The notes: generated by a model from the sequence alone, not told the origin. Shown: positions 39,645-52,200, counted from the first letter of the stretch. The stretch: 64,000 nucleotides of DNA from Guillardia theta CCMP2712 (GCF_000315625.1 NW_005434635.1:242082-306081); one strand, 5' to 3'. Program-made: numbers and translations.

Positions 39645-42600
39645 TCAATCGTGATCTGAGGGTAGATCTGCATACTTGTTAGCCGATGATTGACCGCAAC
39701 GTGCAAGACAAGCCACCAGAGGAAGCAGCTTGCCACGAGGTTCATCCTCGACGCATCTGCCGACACAGGGGTCAGAGGAAGAGCCCTTGGGCATGCAGTG
39801 GGGGTCACAGTGGGATGCGGAGGAAGAGGTGGGTTGAGAGGTGGGCCGCTCGGTCGAGCATGTAGCATCTGCAGGACAAGACCGAAGTCAGCCGTTGATT
39901 CTCCAGCCTTCCCACCTGGGCGCAAGGGGTGAAGGAGCAGAACAATGGGCAGTGAAGTTGGGCCCGGCAGGCCCGGCAGGCCCTTAGGACCCGCTCAGTC
40001 TCGTCGCCCCATCTTACCTCGCACAGAGGTTGTACTGGTCGCAGTTGCAGCACTTGTACCGGATCTGTTGCGTGGAAGGCAGGATCAACTCATCCTCTCT
40101 CCTCCTCTTCCTCCTCTCTTCTCACCCCGGCGATCGGATTTTCACTGCAGCTGTCGCAGCCCGTTCCCTGTCAGAGGATCAAGTCACAAGTCCAGCATGA
40201 CCAGTCCCGCACACACATGGTGAGTTTGTCCTGTCGTCAGGTCGATATTTGCAATCTGAGCAGAGCATTGCCGTCAGCAGGAGCAAGAACCGTCAAATCC
40301 CTCACAGATGGTCGGAAGTGCGGCGGGAGTTTGCGGTGACAGGCGAGGAGGACCTGTTGGTGGTTGAACATATCAAGAGCGACCTGGAAGCAGAACAGCA
40401 AAAGGTTCTTGTCCTCTACCTCGCTCTTCAACATGTTGTCCCTCTCCACACACCTCGCGCACAGGCTCTGCATACTCCTCTTGTCCGCGTCCCTCGCGAT
40501 CGAGATGTACCGGACGCCTGATATGTTGTCGCTCTTGCAGTTTATACAAACAACCTGTGAAGGAGTGAAAACATAACTCGCTCCTCTCCTCCTCTCCCTT
40601 TCATCCTCCTCCTCTCCTTTGGCTCATAAGAATGGCAATCAACAGCAATCAGCAAACAGCTTACCCCCGTATGTTTCGTCGCCCCCAACGCAGGCAGGGA
40701 GATGACATCCAACATTCTGCTCTGCAGGAACCCCAAGCTCATATCCTACCAACAACTCTGAGTCGACCCTTCCTTCTCCAGCTTCTCTTTACCGCGTTCA
40801 GCTCCCCTCGAGCAAACGATCCCCACGAGAAAACTTGAGAGCCGTTGGAGAGGGCCAGGGAATGAAATCGACCGCAGCTCAGCGACGAGAACTTGGCATC
40901 ATCCCCTGAGATCGTTGACAACGAGAGCGATAGGATCTTGCTCTCCCTTGCTACTCCTCCTTCCCAGATCCGACCTTCTCCATCCAGCAGCACCGCAACT
41001 TCAGCCCTGAGGCTGCACACCGACGTCATTCCCCAGCACCTCCCTGTCATGGCCGAACTCACGAGATGTCACGAGCACATGCCGGCTGCTGACTTGCGGC
41101 CACGACTGCTCGCATCTTCTTGAAGCGACATTCCTTGTCTTCGCACACATCAATCAATGTTCATGAGCTCTACCCGCCTTACCGTTGTTGCCCAACTTGC
41201 CGGTGAAGAAGAGATTGCCTGTTTGTCCCAGTAAGATCCATCCTCCTCCTACGTGTTCTTTCCCCTCTTCGCCCTTTTCCTCGAGCTTCTCATCACCCTC
41301 CACCCCTTTCCTCCTCCTCCTCCTCCTCCTCCTCCTCCTCCTCCTCCTCCTCTCCCTCCTCCTCCTCCTCCAACTTCCCTTCATCTCCTCTCTGCTCTAT
41401 TTCTTCGCCCTCATCTTTCTCAATCCTTGCGTCTTCTCTTAATCCTTGGCATCAAAGTCTCATACCGTCAGCATCCAGCGCAATCATCTTATCTCGCCCC
41501 ATCGCAACTTTGACGATTCTGGACAGAAACTTCTTCATAGAGTGATTAGTGAAACGTTTTGCTGGAATAATCTACTAACCTTCTCCTCCTCTTCCTCCCC
41601 TTGCTGTTCCTTCTTGTCCTCTTCCTCCCCCTCTTCCTCATCCTCTTCGTGTCGTCGTGCCAGTCTCGGAGCAGGACAGCAAGGTTCACCATCGACATCA
41701 GCAGGAAGAGCCTCCTCCTCCCCAAGTCCCAGCCGACCATCCTTAGCACAGCCCCAGCAGAGAAGATAACCCGACGGTGAAGAGCGAGGAGGAAGGAGAG
41801 AGTGAGTGCTGCTGCTATGAAACATTATCGCACAAGTCTGGTTGTTGCTTGCTGAGACGGAGAGGAGGGACATTTCCCCAGTCTCTATTTCCACTTCCCT
41901 CCGCCAGTCCACGCGGGTCGGGGAGAGGACGGAGCTTTTCTCCTTCACTCCGCATTGCCCCTCGTAGTTCCTCCCCCACGCGAATAGGCTGCCATCTGTA
42001 CTGCATCAGGAGGAGACCAGGAAGAAAAGGAGAGAGAAACATAGGAAGTTGATGAGAAGAAAACAAGGAGGAAAACCACTAGAGAAGGGGGAGGAGGAGG
42101 AGGAGGAGGAGGAGGAGGAGGGAGGAGGAGGGAGGAGGAGGAGGAGGGGGGAGGAGGGAGGAGGAGGAGAGGAGGAGGAGGAGGAGAGTCTCTCACCGTC
42201 TGGCTCATCGGAACAGTGAGACTATCCGTCTCCAGTCGCTCGAACGTCGACAGCCCATGAGNNNNNNNNNNNNNNNNNNNNNNNNNNNNNNNNNNNNNNN
42301 NNNNNNNNNNNNNNNNNNNNNNNNNNNNNNNNNNNNNNNNNNNNNNNNNNNNNNNNNNNNNGGTTCTCTATGCCATCAGGAGTTGTTGAGCTCGTTTGGG
42401 CTCTTTCTCCACCCGCCTTCCGTCTTCGTTCTTCACTGCCAAAGGTTCTTGGGCCGCGACGAATTTGGAAGTGACGAGAGCTTAAATGGGCTGAGTGCAA
42501 AGGGTTACAGGATGAGGAGGTGGAGGAGGAGGAGGAGGAGGGAGGAGGATACACCTGCGCATAAGATGACGCTAAACGAATCGCCACAGGCAGCTGAAGT

Positions 42601-43718
42601 CGCTCGAGTTTCTTCCTCTGCGTTCCCGAAGCCTCTCAAACATGCAGGTCGAAGAATCTGGAAGCAGCTCGGATGAGGACCTTGACGGGTAAAATGGCGA
42701 GGGAGGGGGCGGAGATGATGATAATGATTGCGACGCCGATGACGACGACGATGATTATGGTGATGGTGATGGTGATGGTGATGGTGATGGTGATGATAGT
42801 GATGATGATGGTGATGGTGATGGTGATGATGCTGCTGATGATGATGATGCTGATCACGGAACTTGCCTGCTGGCTCTTGTGATTTAGTCCACACTGACCG
42901 TCAACGTTGCTTCCCCAGGTGAAAACTTTCCCGCTGAAAAGAGGAAGAGTAATTGATGTGATTCCAGCACAAAATTGACACATGGAAGCATAATGATGTC
43001 CAACCATAACGCAGAAATCAGAGATTATCGAAATGATAACGCAGAAAATCATCAACAACACTGAGAGGAAAAGAGAAGAATCAAATGCACAGCAAACTGG
43101 CAGCAGCAAACAAGTTGAAGAAGCAACAAACACTGTCTTGCTCCTCCTCGCACACTCTCATCAACATCATCATCATGTACCCTCACCTCTCAGAGATGGC
43201 GACCATGTGATATTGACCGCAACCGACACTCACTATCTTCTCATTCCCTACACCCACCACCTGCTGTACCCCAGCTGTCATCTCCTTCTCCTCCCTCTCC
43301 CTCTCTCCCTCTCCCTCTCACCCTCTCTCTCTCCTCTCCCTCTCCCCTCTCCCCTCTCCCCTCTCGCTCCTTACTCCCTCGTTTCCTCCCTCACCTTGGC
43401 TCTCAGCACAAACTGCTGGGCAGTCACTGAAGGCCTGCAGTCAAACTCTGTCCTCGCATGCCCGAGCTTGCCGCAAGTGTTGTCCCCGCACGTGAAGAGA
43501 AGCCCGTCCTCGCACACCAGAGCTGTGAAGTCCTCCCCGCAAGTCACCGTCCTCGTCGCCAGGTTGTCTCCGACGGCGGCAGACTGGTGGAAGGAGAGGC
43601 TGCTGCTGCTCAGAACACTGCTCTCTTGCTGGTGGATGAATTCCAGGGATCGCTGACAGATCTCGTTGTAGCTTCTTGTTCTCTCCTCCTCCTCTCCCGC
43701 CTTGACTGGCTCCGACAT
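39645..43718 (-). CDS. RCC1-repeat protein with CxxC finger and ZZ zinc finger
   Basis: Minus-strand exons: 43395-43718, 43187-43236, 42867-42933, 42555-42657, about 42362-42490 into the N gap, 42197-42261, 41580-42000, 41466-41532, 41183-41218, 41063-41138, 40793-41012, 40665-40745, 40306-40554, 40217-40255, 40126-40167, 40018-40064, 39809-39868, 39645-39756. Blades of an RCC1 propeller are clear: VTCGEDFTALVCEDG, SVGCGQYHMVAIS, GKVFTWGSNVDGQCG, SAACGDSFSVILC, GSLFAWGRNYEGQCG, LSCGRFHSLALSNG. A CxxC...CxxC segment follows (VVCINCKSDN, LCARCVERDN), then a canonical ZZ finger (CDSCSENPIAG, CCNCDQYNLCARC, HLSTHLFLRIP). RCC1/ZZ mixtures occur in HERC-like ubiquitin ligases, but no HECT domain is seen. 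One intron has a consensus GC donor at 42866. The phase around the gap is unresolved. Confidence 0.82.
42262..42361. other. assembly gap, 100 N
   Basis: Exactly 100 N inside the RCC1/ZZ gene, next to a GGAGGA tract (42090-42190). Real length unknown. It hides part of an exon or an intron of that gene. Confidence 0.99.
42748..42845. repeat. GGTGAT tract
   Basis: Imperfect GGTGAT/GATGAT repeats lying in an intron of the RCC1/ZZ gene. They yield His/Ile/Val-rich artificial frames. Confidence 0.9.
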
Positions 43719-43859
43719 GTTCTGCGTCAAGAGACGTCAAGGCATTCAGTGGGGTTGCGGGACAAGCAAGAAGGGGAGAAGAAAAGAGGGGAGGAGAGCG
43801 GGGGGGGGAACATGAGAGAGGGGAAAGATAAGATGGGATGAGGGGGGGATGAAACACTT

Positions 43860-44055
43860 GGAGAAGAAAAGGGAGGGAAGAGAAAGGAGAGGAGGAGGAG
43901 GAGAGGAGAGGAGAGGAGAAGAGGAGGAGAGGAGGAGAGGAGGAGAGGAGAAGAGGAAGAGAGAAAGAGAGGCGGAGGCGGAGGAGTGGAGAGAGGAGAA
44001 AGAGAGGAGGAGAGGAGGAGAGGAGGAGAGGAGGAGAGGAGGAGGAGGAGGAGAT
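43860..44055. repeat. GGAGA/GGAGGA purine tract
   Basis: Purine-only stretch between the SET gene and the RCC1/ZZ gene start, with GAGGAGAGGAG units. Confidence 0.9.
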
Positions 44056-44076
44056 CCGACGGCAAGGCTGCAAGAA

Positions 44077-46311
44077 TCACCTCCCACGGATTTCCTTCAC
44101 TCTCCGACTCCAGCAGCTGTATCGCAACCCCCAGCAAGTCTCAGCGACGCAGAGGATTGCAAGCAAACTCACCAGGTCATACTGTTCGAGGTCCCCGACA
44201 TTCGAGTCAGCCAGCAGCGTCTCCCTCCAGCGCATCGTTGCCCCGTTGAGGTAGTCGCTATCCACCCACAACCTCTCTCCTCCTCTCTCATCGTCTCCTT
44301 CCACGTACACAGCAGTCGACTGCTGCTGCTGCTGCGAGCCGACCTTGCAGCGCTGGAGCTGAAGCTCGTGCAGAGCAATGGCCATGAAGCGGGCATGCTG
44401 AAGGAGGACGCGCTTCCTTGTCATCCGGTAGATGAGGCAGAACTTCTTCCTCATGCTCTCAGCGCTCTTGTACTCCCGCCTGTGTCATAGTTAGCGGGAG
44501 GAGGAGGGAAGGAAGGTAGCTTGTCTCTTACCAGTCTCCTGCTAAGGTTGTGGGGAAGTTGTTGCGGACGCAGTCTATCAGAGCCTGGGAGGGGAGTCAG
44601 CGATGTTGGAGGGAGAAGTTGAGAGGAGAACGATCGTGCAAGTGACGTCTTGTAGCAATGGTGGTGATGATGCTGATCATGATAGAGACGATCTTGGGAG
44701 TGTGGCAGTGGGGGCTGTTGTTGTTCACGATGATGAAAATGTTGTTGTGGTGTGGTTATGATGATGAACGTGATGATGTTGTCCTAAAGACAAGTTCTTG
44801 CCATTGACGACAATATGCCGAGCACTTCGTATCACTCACCTTCCTCAACAACGAAAGAGCTTCTTCCTCCATCTTGGCATCCCAGAAGCATTTCTGCCGC
44901 AGCTCTTCATGTGTGAACGAGCCTCCGCCCTTCCCTGACGGCCCCAACGACTTGTCGAGCACAAACTTTCTGAAGAGGACAAGGAGGTCGAAGCAGGGAA
45001 CCTGAACATGGGGGTGAGAGCAAGGCAGAGGCAGAGAAGGCAGGAGGAGCTTACTGTGATGGGCACAGCAACTGGAGGGAGGAGAGAGGCAGAAGGCGGA
45101 GAAGAGGATGGAAAGCTGGATGAGGTAGGCATAGAGAGAGGACAAGGAGCTGCAAGGGAGGGGGAGGGGGGGGGGAGATGGTGAAAAGAATAAGAGGAGG
45201 AGCAGGAGAGCTGGAGCAGGAGGAGGAACCTGAGGTCTGAGACAAGTCTTGAAGATCTTCGTGCATGGAATGTTCTTGGAGTGATGGAGAGTATTGATGC
45301 GGAAGTTGAGCTCCACAGCCTGGAGAGAGAAAGAGAGTATCAGAGAGTATGAGCAAGGAAGGAGAGATGGGAAAAGATAGAAAGTGATGGGACGGGAAGT
45401 AAGCAAAGATAATCTCCTGCTCCTCCTCCTGCCTGCTCACCTCATATCTGTTGCTTTGCAGTGCAAACCCGTAGTGCAGCAGCAGCTCCGCGTTGCTCCT
45501 CGGCCCATAGGACATGAAGGCTTCCTCTCCCCTCCTATGAACATGCTCCCCGCTCGCGTCGCACATGTACGCGGCCCTCCTCTCCTCCGGCAGCCACCGG
45601 TAGCTCGTCTGTACGTTGACATGGTTCAGGAGGTCGGCGAAGGGGACGATGGAAGGATGGGGGAGGAAGCGGCCGAACGTCCTCGACTCCACACAGAGCA
45701 GCGCCCAACGGAATTCCTCCCACGTGTACCTGTCCACCGAAAAAACGTCGCCATGCTGCACCAGGATGGGCCGCAGCACCCGCTGGTACGTTTGCTGCAT
45801 ACTGGCTACGACAATCATCGCCTCTGCCTTGAGCGACTCGTCCTGCAGCTCCTGCAGCTCCTCCTCACTCCACTTGGACGCTGCTCCGGGGTCTGCAGGG
45901 AGGATGTCGATCATGGGCTTCCAGAACGATGCGTTCCCCTGGTCCAACTTCTCGTACAAGATGAGCAGCGTCAGCGCGAGCTCGTCTCTGGACGAGAACA
46001 AGACATCCTTGTGCTTCCTGAAGACATGGGCGATGGAAGAAGCCTGCGGCAAGCTGTCAGTCCATTGCCGGCATGCGCCTCCCGTCCATCTCCCGCCATA
46101 CCATGCAAGACTTGCGACTCATCAGGATCTTCTCAGGGATGCTGAACATCTCTTCGCAGGGAGCGATGTCGCTGATCACTCGCACTCCTCTCTCGCCATC
46201 GTGAGGCTTCCCAGGCCAGCGGTACACTGGCCATTCCAGCTTGTCGAACTTCGCGCCATGCTCCCGCAGCCATGCAAGAAACCTTTGTTCTTTCTCGCTG
46301 ACCTCTGCCAT
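44077..46311 (-). CDS. SET-domain protein methyltransferase (SETD3/Rubisco-LSMT class)
   Basis: A class that methylates non-histone lysine or histidine. Minus-strand exons: 46102-46311, 45441-46043, 45230-45319, 44840-45001, 44532-44584, 44173-44479; the 3' end is uncertain, the frame running on to a TGA at about 44077 (about 480-500 aa). It starts MAEVSEKEQRFLAWLREHGA; GERGVRVISDI is the first SET strand (usually G.G....I). The core has RTFGRFLPHPSIVPFADLLNH, the family's P..D..NH, then GEEAFMSYGPRSNAELLLHYGF, the SYG..(S/N)..LL..YGF motif. The substrate-binding helical domain follows (VELNFRINTL, KCFWDAKMEEEALSLL, FMAIALHELQLQRC). A plastid, cytosolic or nuclear location cannot be told. Confidence 0.88.
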
Positions 46312-46562
46312 CCTTCTCTTGCCCCTGTTCCCGCTCTTCCAGCTTCCAGCCGGTGATCGCTAGTTGCGAGTTCTCTCCATGACTTTCTCTCTACTCTCCT
46401 CCTCCTCCTCCTCCTCCTCCTCCTCCTCCTATCTGTTGCCCTCCATGAACCGGGCCTGCATGTGCATATGTCTGGAACAATATCTAGAACATGATCTAGA
46501 TCAAAACCAGACTCTACCTAGATTCCCTCGCGGGCCCACCTCAGGTCCATTCCGTGCCGGCC
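46312..46562. promoter_or_regulatory. divergent promoter region of SET and coiled-coil genes
   Basis: 250 bp between two divergent starts. It contains a CTC tract (about 46394-46430) and an AACATGATCTAGATCAAAAC-like stretch with repeated TCTAGA/CTAGAT words (46474-46520). No defined core promoter element was identified; the call rests on position only. Confidence 0.4.
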
Positions 46563-49500
46563 ATGGAAACATGCGAGGGGAGGCGGCGAGAAGAGAAGAT
46601 GATGGAGGCGATGGCGGGATGGTGAGTGAGGGGAGGAGGAGGAGGAGGAGGAGGAGGAGGAGGAGGAGGAGGAGGAGGAGGATCTCAGGGGGAGACGGTT
46701 CGTTACATGCTGGAGGGGCAGGGGAGGGGGGAGGGGAAGGGAGAGGGGAGGCTCTAGTGTGAACATGGAGACAGGATTGAGGCCTCGGAGATCCAAGCAG
46801 ACCTGCTGAGGCAGCTGGACGAGCTGACTAGCCGGCATGCTGAAATTGAGAGTGAGAATGGGCGGCTGAGGGAGGAGACGAGGAGGTTGAGGTTGAGCGT
46901 GGGAGCTACATCAAGCAAAGAAGCTTCTTTGTCTGCATGCAGAGAGCTGATCTCGCTGCTTGGCGATGTACAGAAGATCTCCTGTGCTCTAGCAGATTGT
47001 TTCCTTCATAGTCATGGAGGACAGGAGCACGATGGCGCAGACCCGGCTTGGAAAAACATGCACGCTGCTCGACATGATTCTCTTGAGTCAGATTCAGATA
47101 TTCTCGGCCATGCTCAACACCGATGTGGAGGAGACGCCCGAGCGCATGACGCCTCCTCTGACTCTTTGTTCGATGATATGAACCCGGTGCTCGTCCAATC
47201 GGACCAGCAGTTGCGGCCCAGGCGAGGAATTGAGGGTCAGAGTTGGGCAGCAGATATGAGCTGCTTGTTGGAAGAAATCAGGGAATTTGTTGATGAAATA
47301 TCTCTAGTGCGAGAGACGATCGATGACTTTTCGGTTGCGCTTCAAGCAGATGCAACAGTCTTGCATGGTCGGCAGTGCAGTACACTCAAACGAACATCAA
47401 ACAACACCCGCGTTGCGATGATATCAGCAGACAGCGTGTTCGGACTGCAAGTTTGCCTGCTGTCGCTTTCAGAGCTTGTCTCCAAGTCTTACGGTGAAGC
47501 TGCCGCACTCATCGACGATGTTGGGGCCTCCATGCACTCCGAGGTAGAGCGCTGCATGCTGATGGAACGAGCCGCACGAGAGACCTGGGAAGAGAACATC
47601 AGGCTGCGACAGGAGATGTTTGCCATGTCGCAGCAGCTCGACAGGATGCAGGAGGCGCTGGAAGGGGCGATGAACTGCTCTGCTGAGCACGAGAGGAGAG
47701 GAGGGGAGAAGCTGAGCGCGGATGACTTGCGGAGGATAGCAGAGGAGACAGTTCTGGAGAATATCAAGTTCCGACATCAGATCTCTGACATGTCTCGGGC
47801 CATGGAGCATTTGCAGGAGTTTGCTGATGGTGTAAGAGCACAAGAGATGGCCGGGATGGGGAGAGAGGAGACGAGGCAAATCGCAGAGGTCACTGTGAGG
47901 GAGAACATCCTCTTGCGCCAGGAGATCTACACGTTGTCATGCGAGGTGCGCAGTTTGCATGAGAGCAAGAGGAAGCGTGAGGAAGCGAGTACGATCGATC
48001 AGGAGGGGGGAGGATGTGTTGAAGAAGCATGCGCTTGTATGTTAGCAAGGATGCAGGATCTTGAAACATTGTTGTCCCTCATTGGTATTTCAGTGGAGCA
48101 AAGAGTGAAAAGAGAAGGGAGGATAGAAAACCGAATGTTTGAGAATATCTTGAGCACCGTCAGTCTCATCGAGATTGTTTTGACTCAGGTCGGTTCGAGC
48201 CTGGATTTCAAGTTGAACAGCGTTAAATATGTCTGTCGGCAATATGACAGTCATAGAACAGCTGGTTTCGATAAAGGCGTCATGATGCTTGATGTATCGA
48301 AACGATTGCAGACCTCGGACGGTAACGATTTACCCGCTCAGAATGACGTTGAGAAGCTGAATTTGATGGATGTCATGTGGAAGGTGGAAGAAAGTGTGCA
48401 AAGCATTTGCATCGTCTTGGAGACGTTCATCGAGAAGAGCTATCAGAAGGCGTTCGACCTCGACCAACAAGTCGATAGCTATCGGATGAGCGATACAGGT
48501 GCATGCAGGGAGCTGCTGGATCGAGGGGTCGAAGGAAACGCTCGACTCTCATGTACCAAAGAGTCTAGTACCAGATCCAACTCGATGATTGACCCGAGGA
48601 ACTCAAACATTGAAGGTTTTGTCAACCGGCAAGAGTCGGTCATCGTGACGATGCAGGAAACTCTGCAGGGTCTGGAGAGGGCGATGAATCGGCTGGGACT
48701 CATGATATTCGCCTGCCGTACCCGATCGAGAGAGACTGTGGGGAGCAATGAGCTCTTACAACCACGATCTGCTCATCCTGGTATGAGCGAAGGGGAGCTG
48801 GGAGAGGGGAACCTCCAAGACCTCCAGCAGAGGGTTGAAGAAGCAGAAAGCAGGGCGAGTAGAGCACAACTACAGGTCCGCCCTCCTTGCTCTCTGCTGA
48901 CACTCTGTGCGACCTGATAGAGGCGTTACAGGCGCAAGTTCTACAGAAAAAGCTCATGGCGACAAGACTTCTGGCGGCAAGGCAGAGGATGGACTTGCAT
49001 GAGGACGTGGGCAACATGACAACCTCTACCTTCTCTTCTTACTTGGCTGAGGATACCTCCTCCTCCTCGCACACCAGACCAACCCCCGCAGTCAGAGATC
49101 CTGTCTTGCGCGATTGGGAGAGGGCTTGTGCGAGATGGGAGCAGCACTGTCGCATTGGGCTGAAGGGTCTGTTTGCACAGAGAAGTGAATACCAGGAGAT
49201 ATGCATGTTCTTACATGCAGAAGTGATACCTTTGCTCAGCTTTACTGCCAGCCAGCCAAGTCAGACTGACTCGATGAATCAGAAGCTGATTGCGTGCGTG
49301 GTGGAGGGTTTCTTCGAATCCATTCCTGTCCGTGTCGACACATCGAACATGAAGGGAAACTGGATGGACCTACTGGATCTGAAGACATTACTGCAGGTCA
49401 GTTTGCTCACTCTGCAACACTTCATCTCGATGACAAGTCGTGACATCCAGGTGCTCCTGGCTTGGATCAAAGAAGCCTCTGACAGGGATTATGTCTTTGA

Positions 49501-49594
49501 AGCAATCGCCCTGGTTCGAAGAAGCAGGTCCCTTCCTGTCCTGGTGGTTGACTCTGTGGAGACTGAAATCAAATCCTTGATTGGAGAGAGGTAG
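46563..49594 (+). CDS. long coiled-coil protein, unrecognised
   Basis: Exons 46563-46621, 46775-48875 and 48923-49594 (943 aa). A further in-frame 57-nt GT-AG intron (about 49396-49452) is possible and would not change frame. It starts METCEGRRREEKMMEAMAG, then a coiled coil (ELTSRHAEIESENGRLREE). Later come two similar coiled segments, each with an ENI(R/K)(L/F)R(Q/H) core (ENIRLRQEMFAMSQQLDRM and ENIKFRHQISDMSRAMEHL) and a third variant (ENILLRQEIYTLSCEVRSL), so an internal repeat of about 80-90 residues is present. No signal peptide or catalytic motif. This is the style of basal-body or cytoskeletal scaffolds, but that is only an analogy. Confidence 0.7.
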
Positions 49595-49804
49595 AACCAG
49601 TCGTACGTTGCTTCGTCCAGATTGTTGTATCATATTTGCAAGGTTAATACCTTGTCCTTGTTATGGTTGTTGCTTTCGTTTCCTCCTGTGTATAGTAATA
49701 CAACCAAACCAAGATTTCTTCCAGGGAATGCAAGCTAATGAAGTTTATTTGTAACCTTTCAGAAAGTACACTGCTTTAGTCAACATTCTAGGGTAGCAAA
49801 ACTT

Positions 49805-50134
49805 TCAACAGAGCTCAATGCTAGCTGCTTCATGGTTGATTGTAGCTAATGAGAGGGATCCCATCTTGCTTTCTAGAGGTTCTGGGTCGTAGACAGAAGG
49901 AGTTCTTCCGCCATTCATCTTGATGTACTCTATCGACTTCGCCAAACAAAACAACATCTTCTTGTTCTTGTCTGACAACGTGTGCACTTTTCCCCTCTGA
50001 GCGCTGTTAAGTTTCAGGAAGCTCAGCTCAGGAACATCCGCCATGTCATCTTCATCGCAGCAGAGCTCATCGAAATCGTCCTGTGAAGGAATGGGATGGA
50101 TTCGCATCTCGGCCTCACTGCTTGAGCAAAGCAT
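49805..50134 (-). CDS. small acidic/hydrophilic protein, unrecognised
   Basis: Single-exon frame of 109 codons from ATG (MLCSSSEAEMRIHPIP) to TAG. An acidic patch (DDFDELCCDEDDMADVPEL) precedes a basic helical part (RGKVHTLSDKNKKMLFCLAK). Composition is natural and free of repeats. It converges on the coiled-coil gene. A second in-frame ATG (MADVPEL) is possible. No family recognised. Confidence 0.5.
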   Translation of the reverse strand: MLCSSSEAEMRIHPIPSQDDFDELCCDEDDMADVPELSFLKLNSAQRGKVHTLSDKNKKMLFCLAKSIEYIKMNGGRTPSVYDPEPLESKMGSLSLATINHEAASIELC

Positions 50135-50905
50135 TCTTCCTTGATACTCCGATGTTACAAGACCTTGAACACTGAATCAACGGCTTGCAGACAACTCCCC
50201 TGTTCAAACAAGCTTCTAGTATCTTCTTGTTTTCATATAGGTTGCAACTGACCGTCTCCTCTCCTCCTCGTCTTCTGCTGCTTCTCGTCGCCTGCGCTCG
50301 GACCCTTTTCAGGCCGACCTCGTACCTCTTAAACCACCGGAACCGTCGGGCGCCTTATAACTCAAATCTTCAGATCTATGTTATAACTTTGAAGCTGTTG
50401 GGTAAATTTTCAAATTTTAAAATCTCGACTTCTTCAGAAATTCAAGTTCACGGGGAATGGTTTTGAAGAGCACCTCTGCCCCCACCCAAGAAGGCAAAGG
50501 TTCTTTTTTTCACAGGGTCGTTATGACCGTTATGTAGCCGTTTTGGGCAGTTTCAGTTGATTTCTCGGAACATGATCCGAAACAAGTCGTTTTCGCATCT
50601 CACTGAAGAATCCCTGCGTCTCATTAGATCACGCAGAGGGCGCGGAGGTTGGCAGGCCACAACCTAGGGGTCTGAAAGATGTCAAAAGTTAGGGTCCTGG
50701 CTGAAGGGACCTGAAAGTCACGTTACTCCGACCATGATTAACTGACAAACCCCTGCGGCTCAGTGACACGTTGGTTGTGTGGTAAACAGTCAAAGCCGGG
50801 ACTCTGATCACCCAGTGAATCGGGCCCACTACCGACCGGGGGCCCGGGGCCCGGCCGGATCATATTCCCACCCCGGGCCCGGATCGAATCTTTTTCAAGA
50901 CAGAC
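50135..50905. other. intergenic with small GC-rich block
   Basis: No gene recognised. A GC-rich block (50815-50890, GGGGGCCCGGGGCCCGGCC) lies immediately upstream of the ICMT start, as the larger islands do for the carbonic anhydrase and RING genes. Confidence 0.5.
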
Positions 50906-52126
50906 ATGATGGGAGGGGAGATGGGATGGACGATGGCGTCGGTATGTGGCGGAGGGATAATGGGATGGAGGATGATTGTGTTGATATCGAGGACGAGCCT
51001 ACACGGGTCCTTCTTACCTCATCTCTCTCCTGCTCTGGTGGGTCTCTCCTCAGGCTACCTTGGACATGTGGCGTTGAAGAGATCGGGTGCCACCAAACGA
51101 TCCATCAGCCTCATCTGCAATACTTCCTTCGCCCTAGGGTTGCTGGCGTCCTCAGCAACAGCAATCATCTACGACAACCACAAGACATTCTTCTGCATGA
51201 AAGATGATGGGCATCTTGCCCTGGGGCTGTTCTTCGGCACGATCACTTTCTATCACCTCTCCGAATTCGTGCTTGCTTGCACATACAACCCGTCGACCGT
51301 TTCCATCGATTCATTTCTGGCGAATCAGGGAAGCTACATGGGAGCTATGTTGTTCGGTATGTCAGAATACTTCATTGGCCACACTTTCTTCCCTGCCAGC
51401 AAGGTGAGTGGTGTTGATCTTGCCCAAGGTGTACGGACGTCCCAGCTCTCCCTAACGCTGCTACCTCGTGCTTCAGGGATGGAGGGCGTGCAGGTTTATT
51501 GGACTCGCTGGAGTTCTCTTCGGTGAATTCTTCCGCAAGGGAGCGCTGATTCAGGCGGGGAGCAACTTCACGCACAAGGTACACGTGGAGCCGATGGCGC
51601 TAGCGGTCTTTGACTGATGGACTCCTCTTGAAGATATCCGACGGAGAGAAGAGGAGCTCGCACACTCTTGTGACTACTGGCCTGTACTCGGTACGAGCAT
51701 GCTGAGAACCTGCCGACACGGCAGCAACCCTGTGCCGCTCACCATATCTGAGTCGAATCTGCAGATATCCAGACATCCGGGATACTTCGGGTGGTTCTAC
51801 TGGTCGATCTCGACTCAGGTCTTGACCCCATGAGAAGCTTTCTATGATTGATGGCAAAGACGATGCGCAGGTGCTCCTGTGCAACCCGATCTCCACCATC
51901 CTGTACTCTATCGCCTCCTGGAAATTCTTTCAGTGAGGACGTGGATACGTTGTTGCCCCCGCTGACCTCTTGATGGAAGGGATCGCATCCCCTACGAGGA
52001 ATATCATCTGTAACTCACTCTTCTTTTCCTTCTTTCTGCTCTGATGTGCTACGCAGCTGTCGATTTTTCCAAGACTACCCGGCATATCGTGATCGTGTGC
52101 CCACGAGAATACCTTTCATTCCTTAA
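50906..52126 (+). CDS. ICMT: isoprenylcysteine carboxyl methyltransferase
   Basis: ER-membrane enzyme that methylates the C-terminal cysteine of prenylated (CaaX) proteins using S-adenosylmethionine. Exons in phase: 50906-51403, 51477-51578, 51634-51690, 51765-51818, 51871-51932, 51980-52009, 52057-52126 (290 aa, family size about 285). Several membrane segments, then the conserved C-terminal core: GSNFTHKISD, TLVTTGLYS, RHPGYFGWFYWSISTQ, NPISTILY, RIPYEEYHL and the end VPTRIPFIP. The RHP and EE residues of the SAM/prenyl pocket are present. The start could lie at another nearby Met (50906 is the first of several). Confidence 0.93.
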
Positions 52127-52200
52127 ATCAGACGACATACTCTCTTCTACCTCCTTGAACCTCTACTGTTAACCTAGAGCATCACTCAGGGACAGTCACA

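Noticed and set aside
39614-39925. Alternative minus-strand frame with a hydrophobic stretch (SCFLWWLVLHVAV) as C-terminus of the RCC1/ZZ gene
   Set aside because: Exon phase after the ZZ finger (RIPL) leads into the frame LCVEDEPRGKLLPLVAC and stops at 39645; the hydrophobic reading is out of phase.
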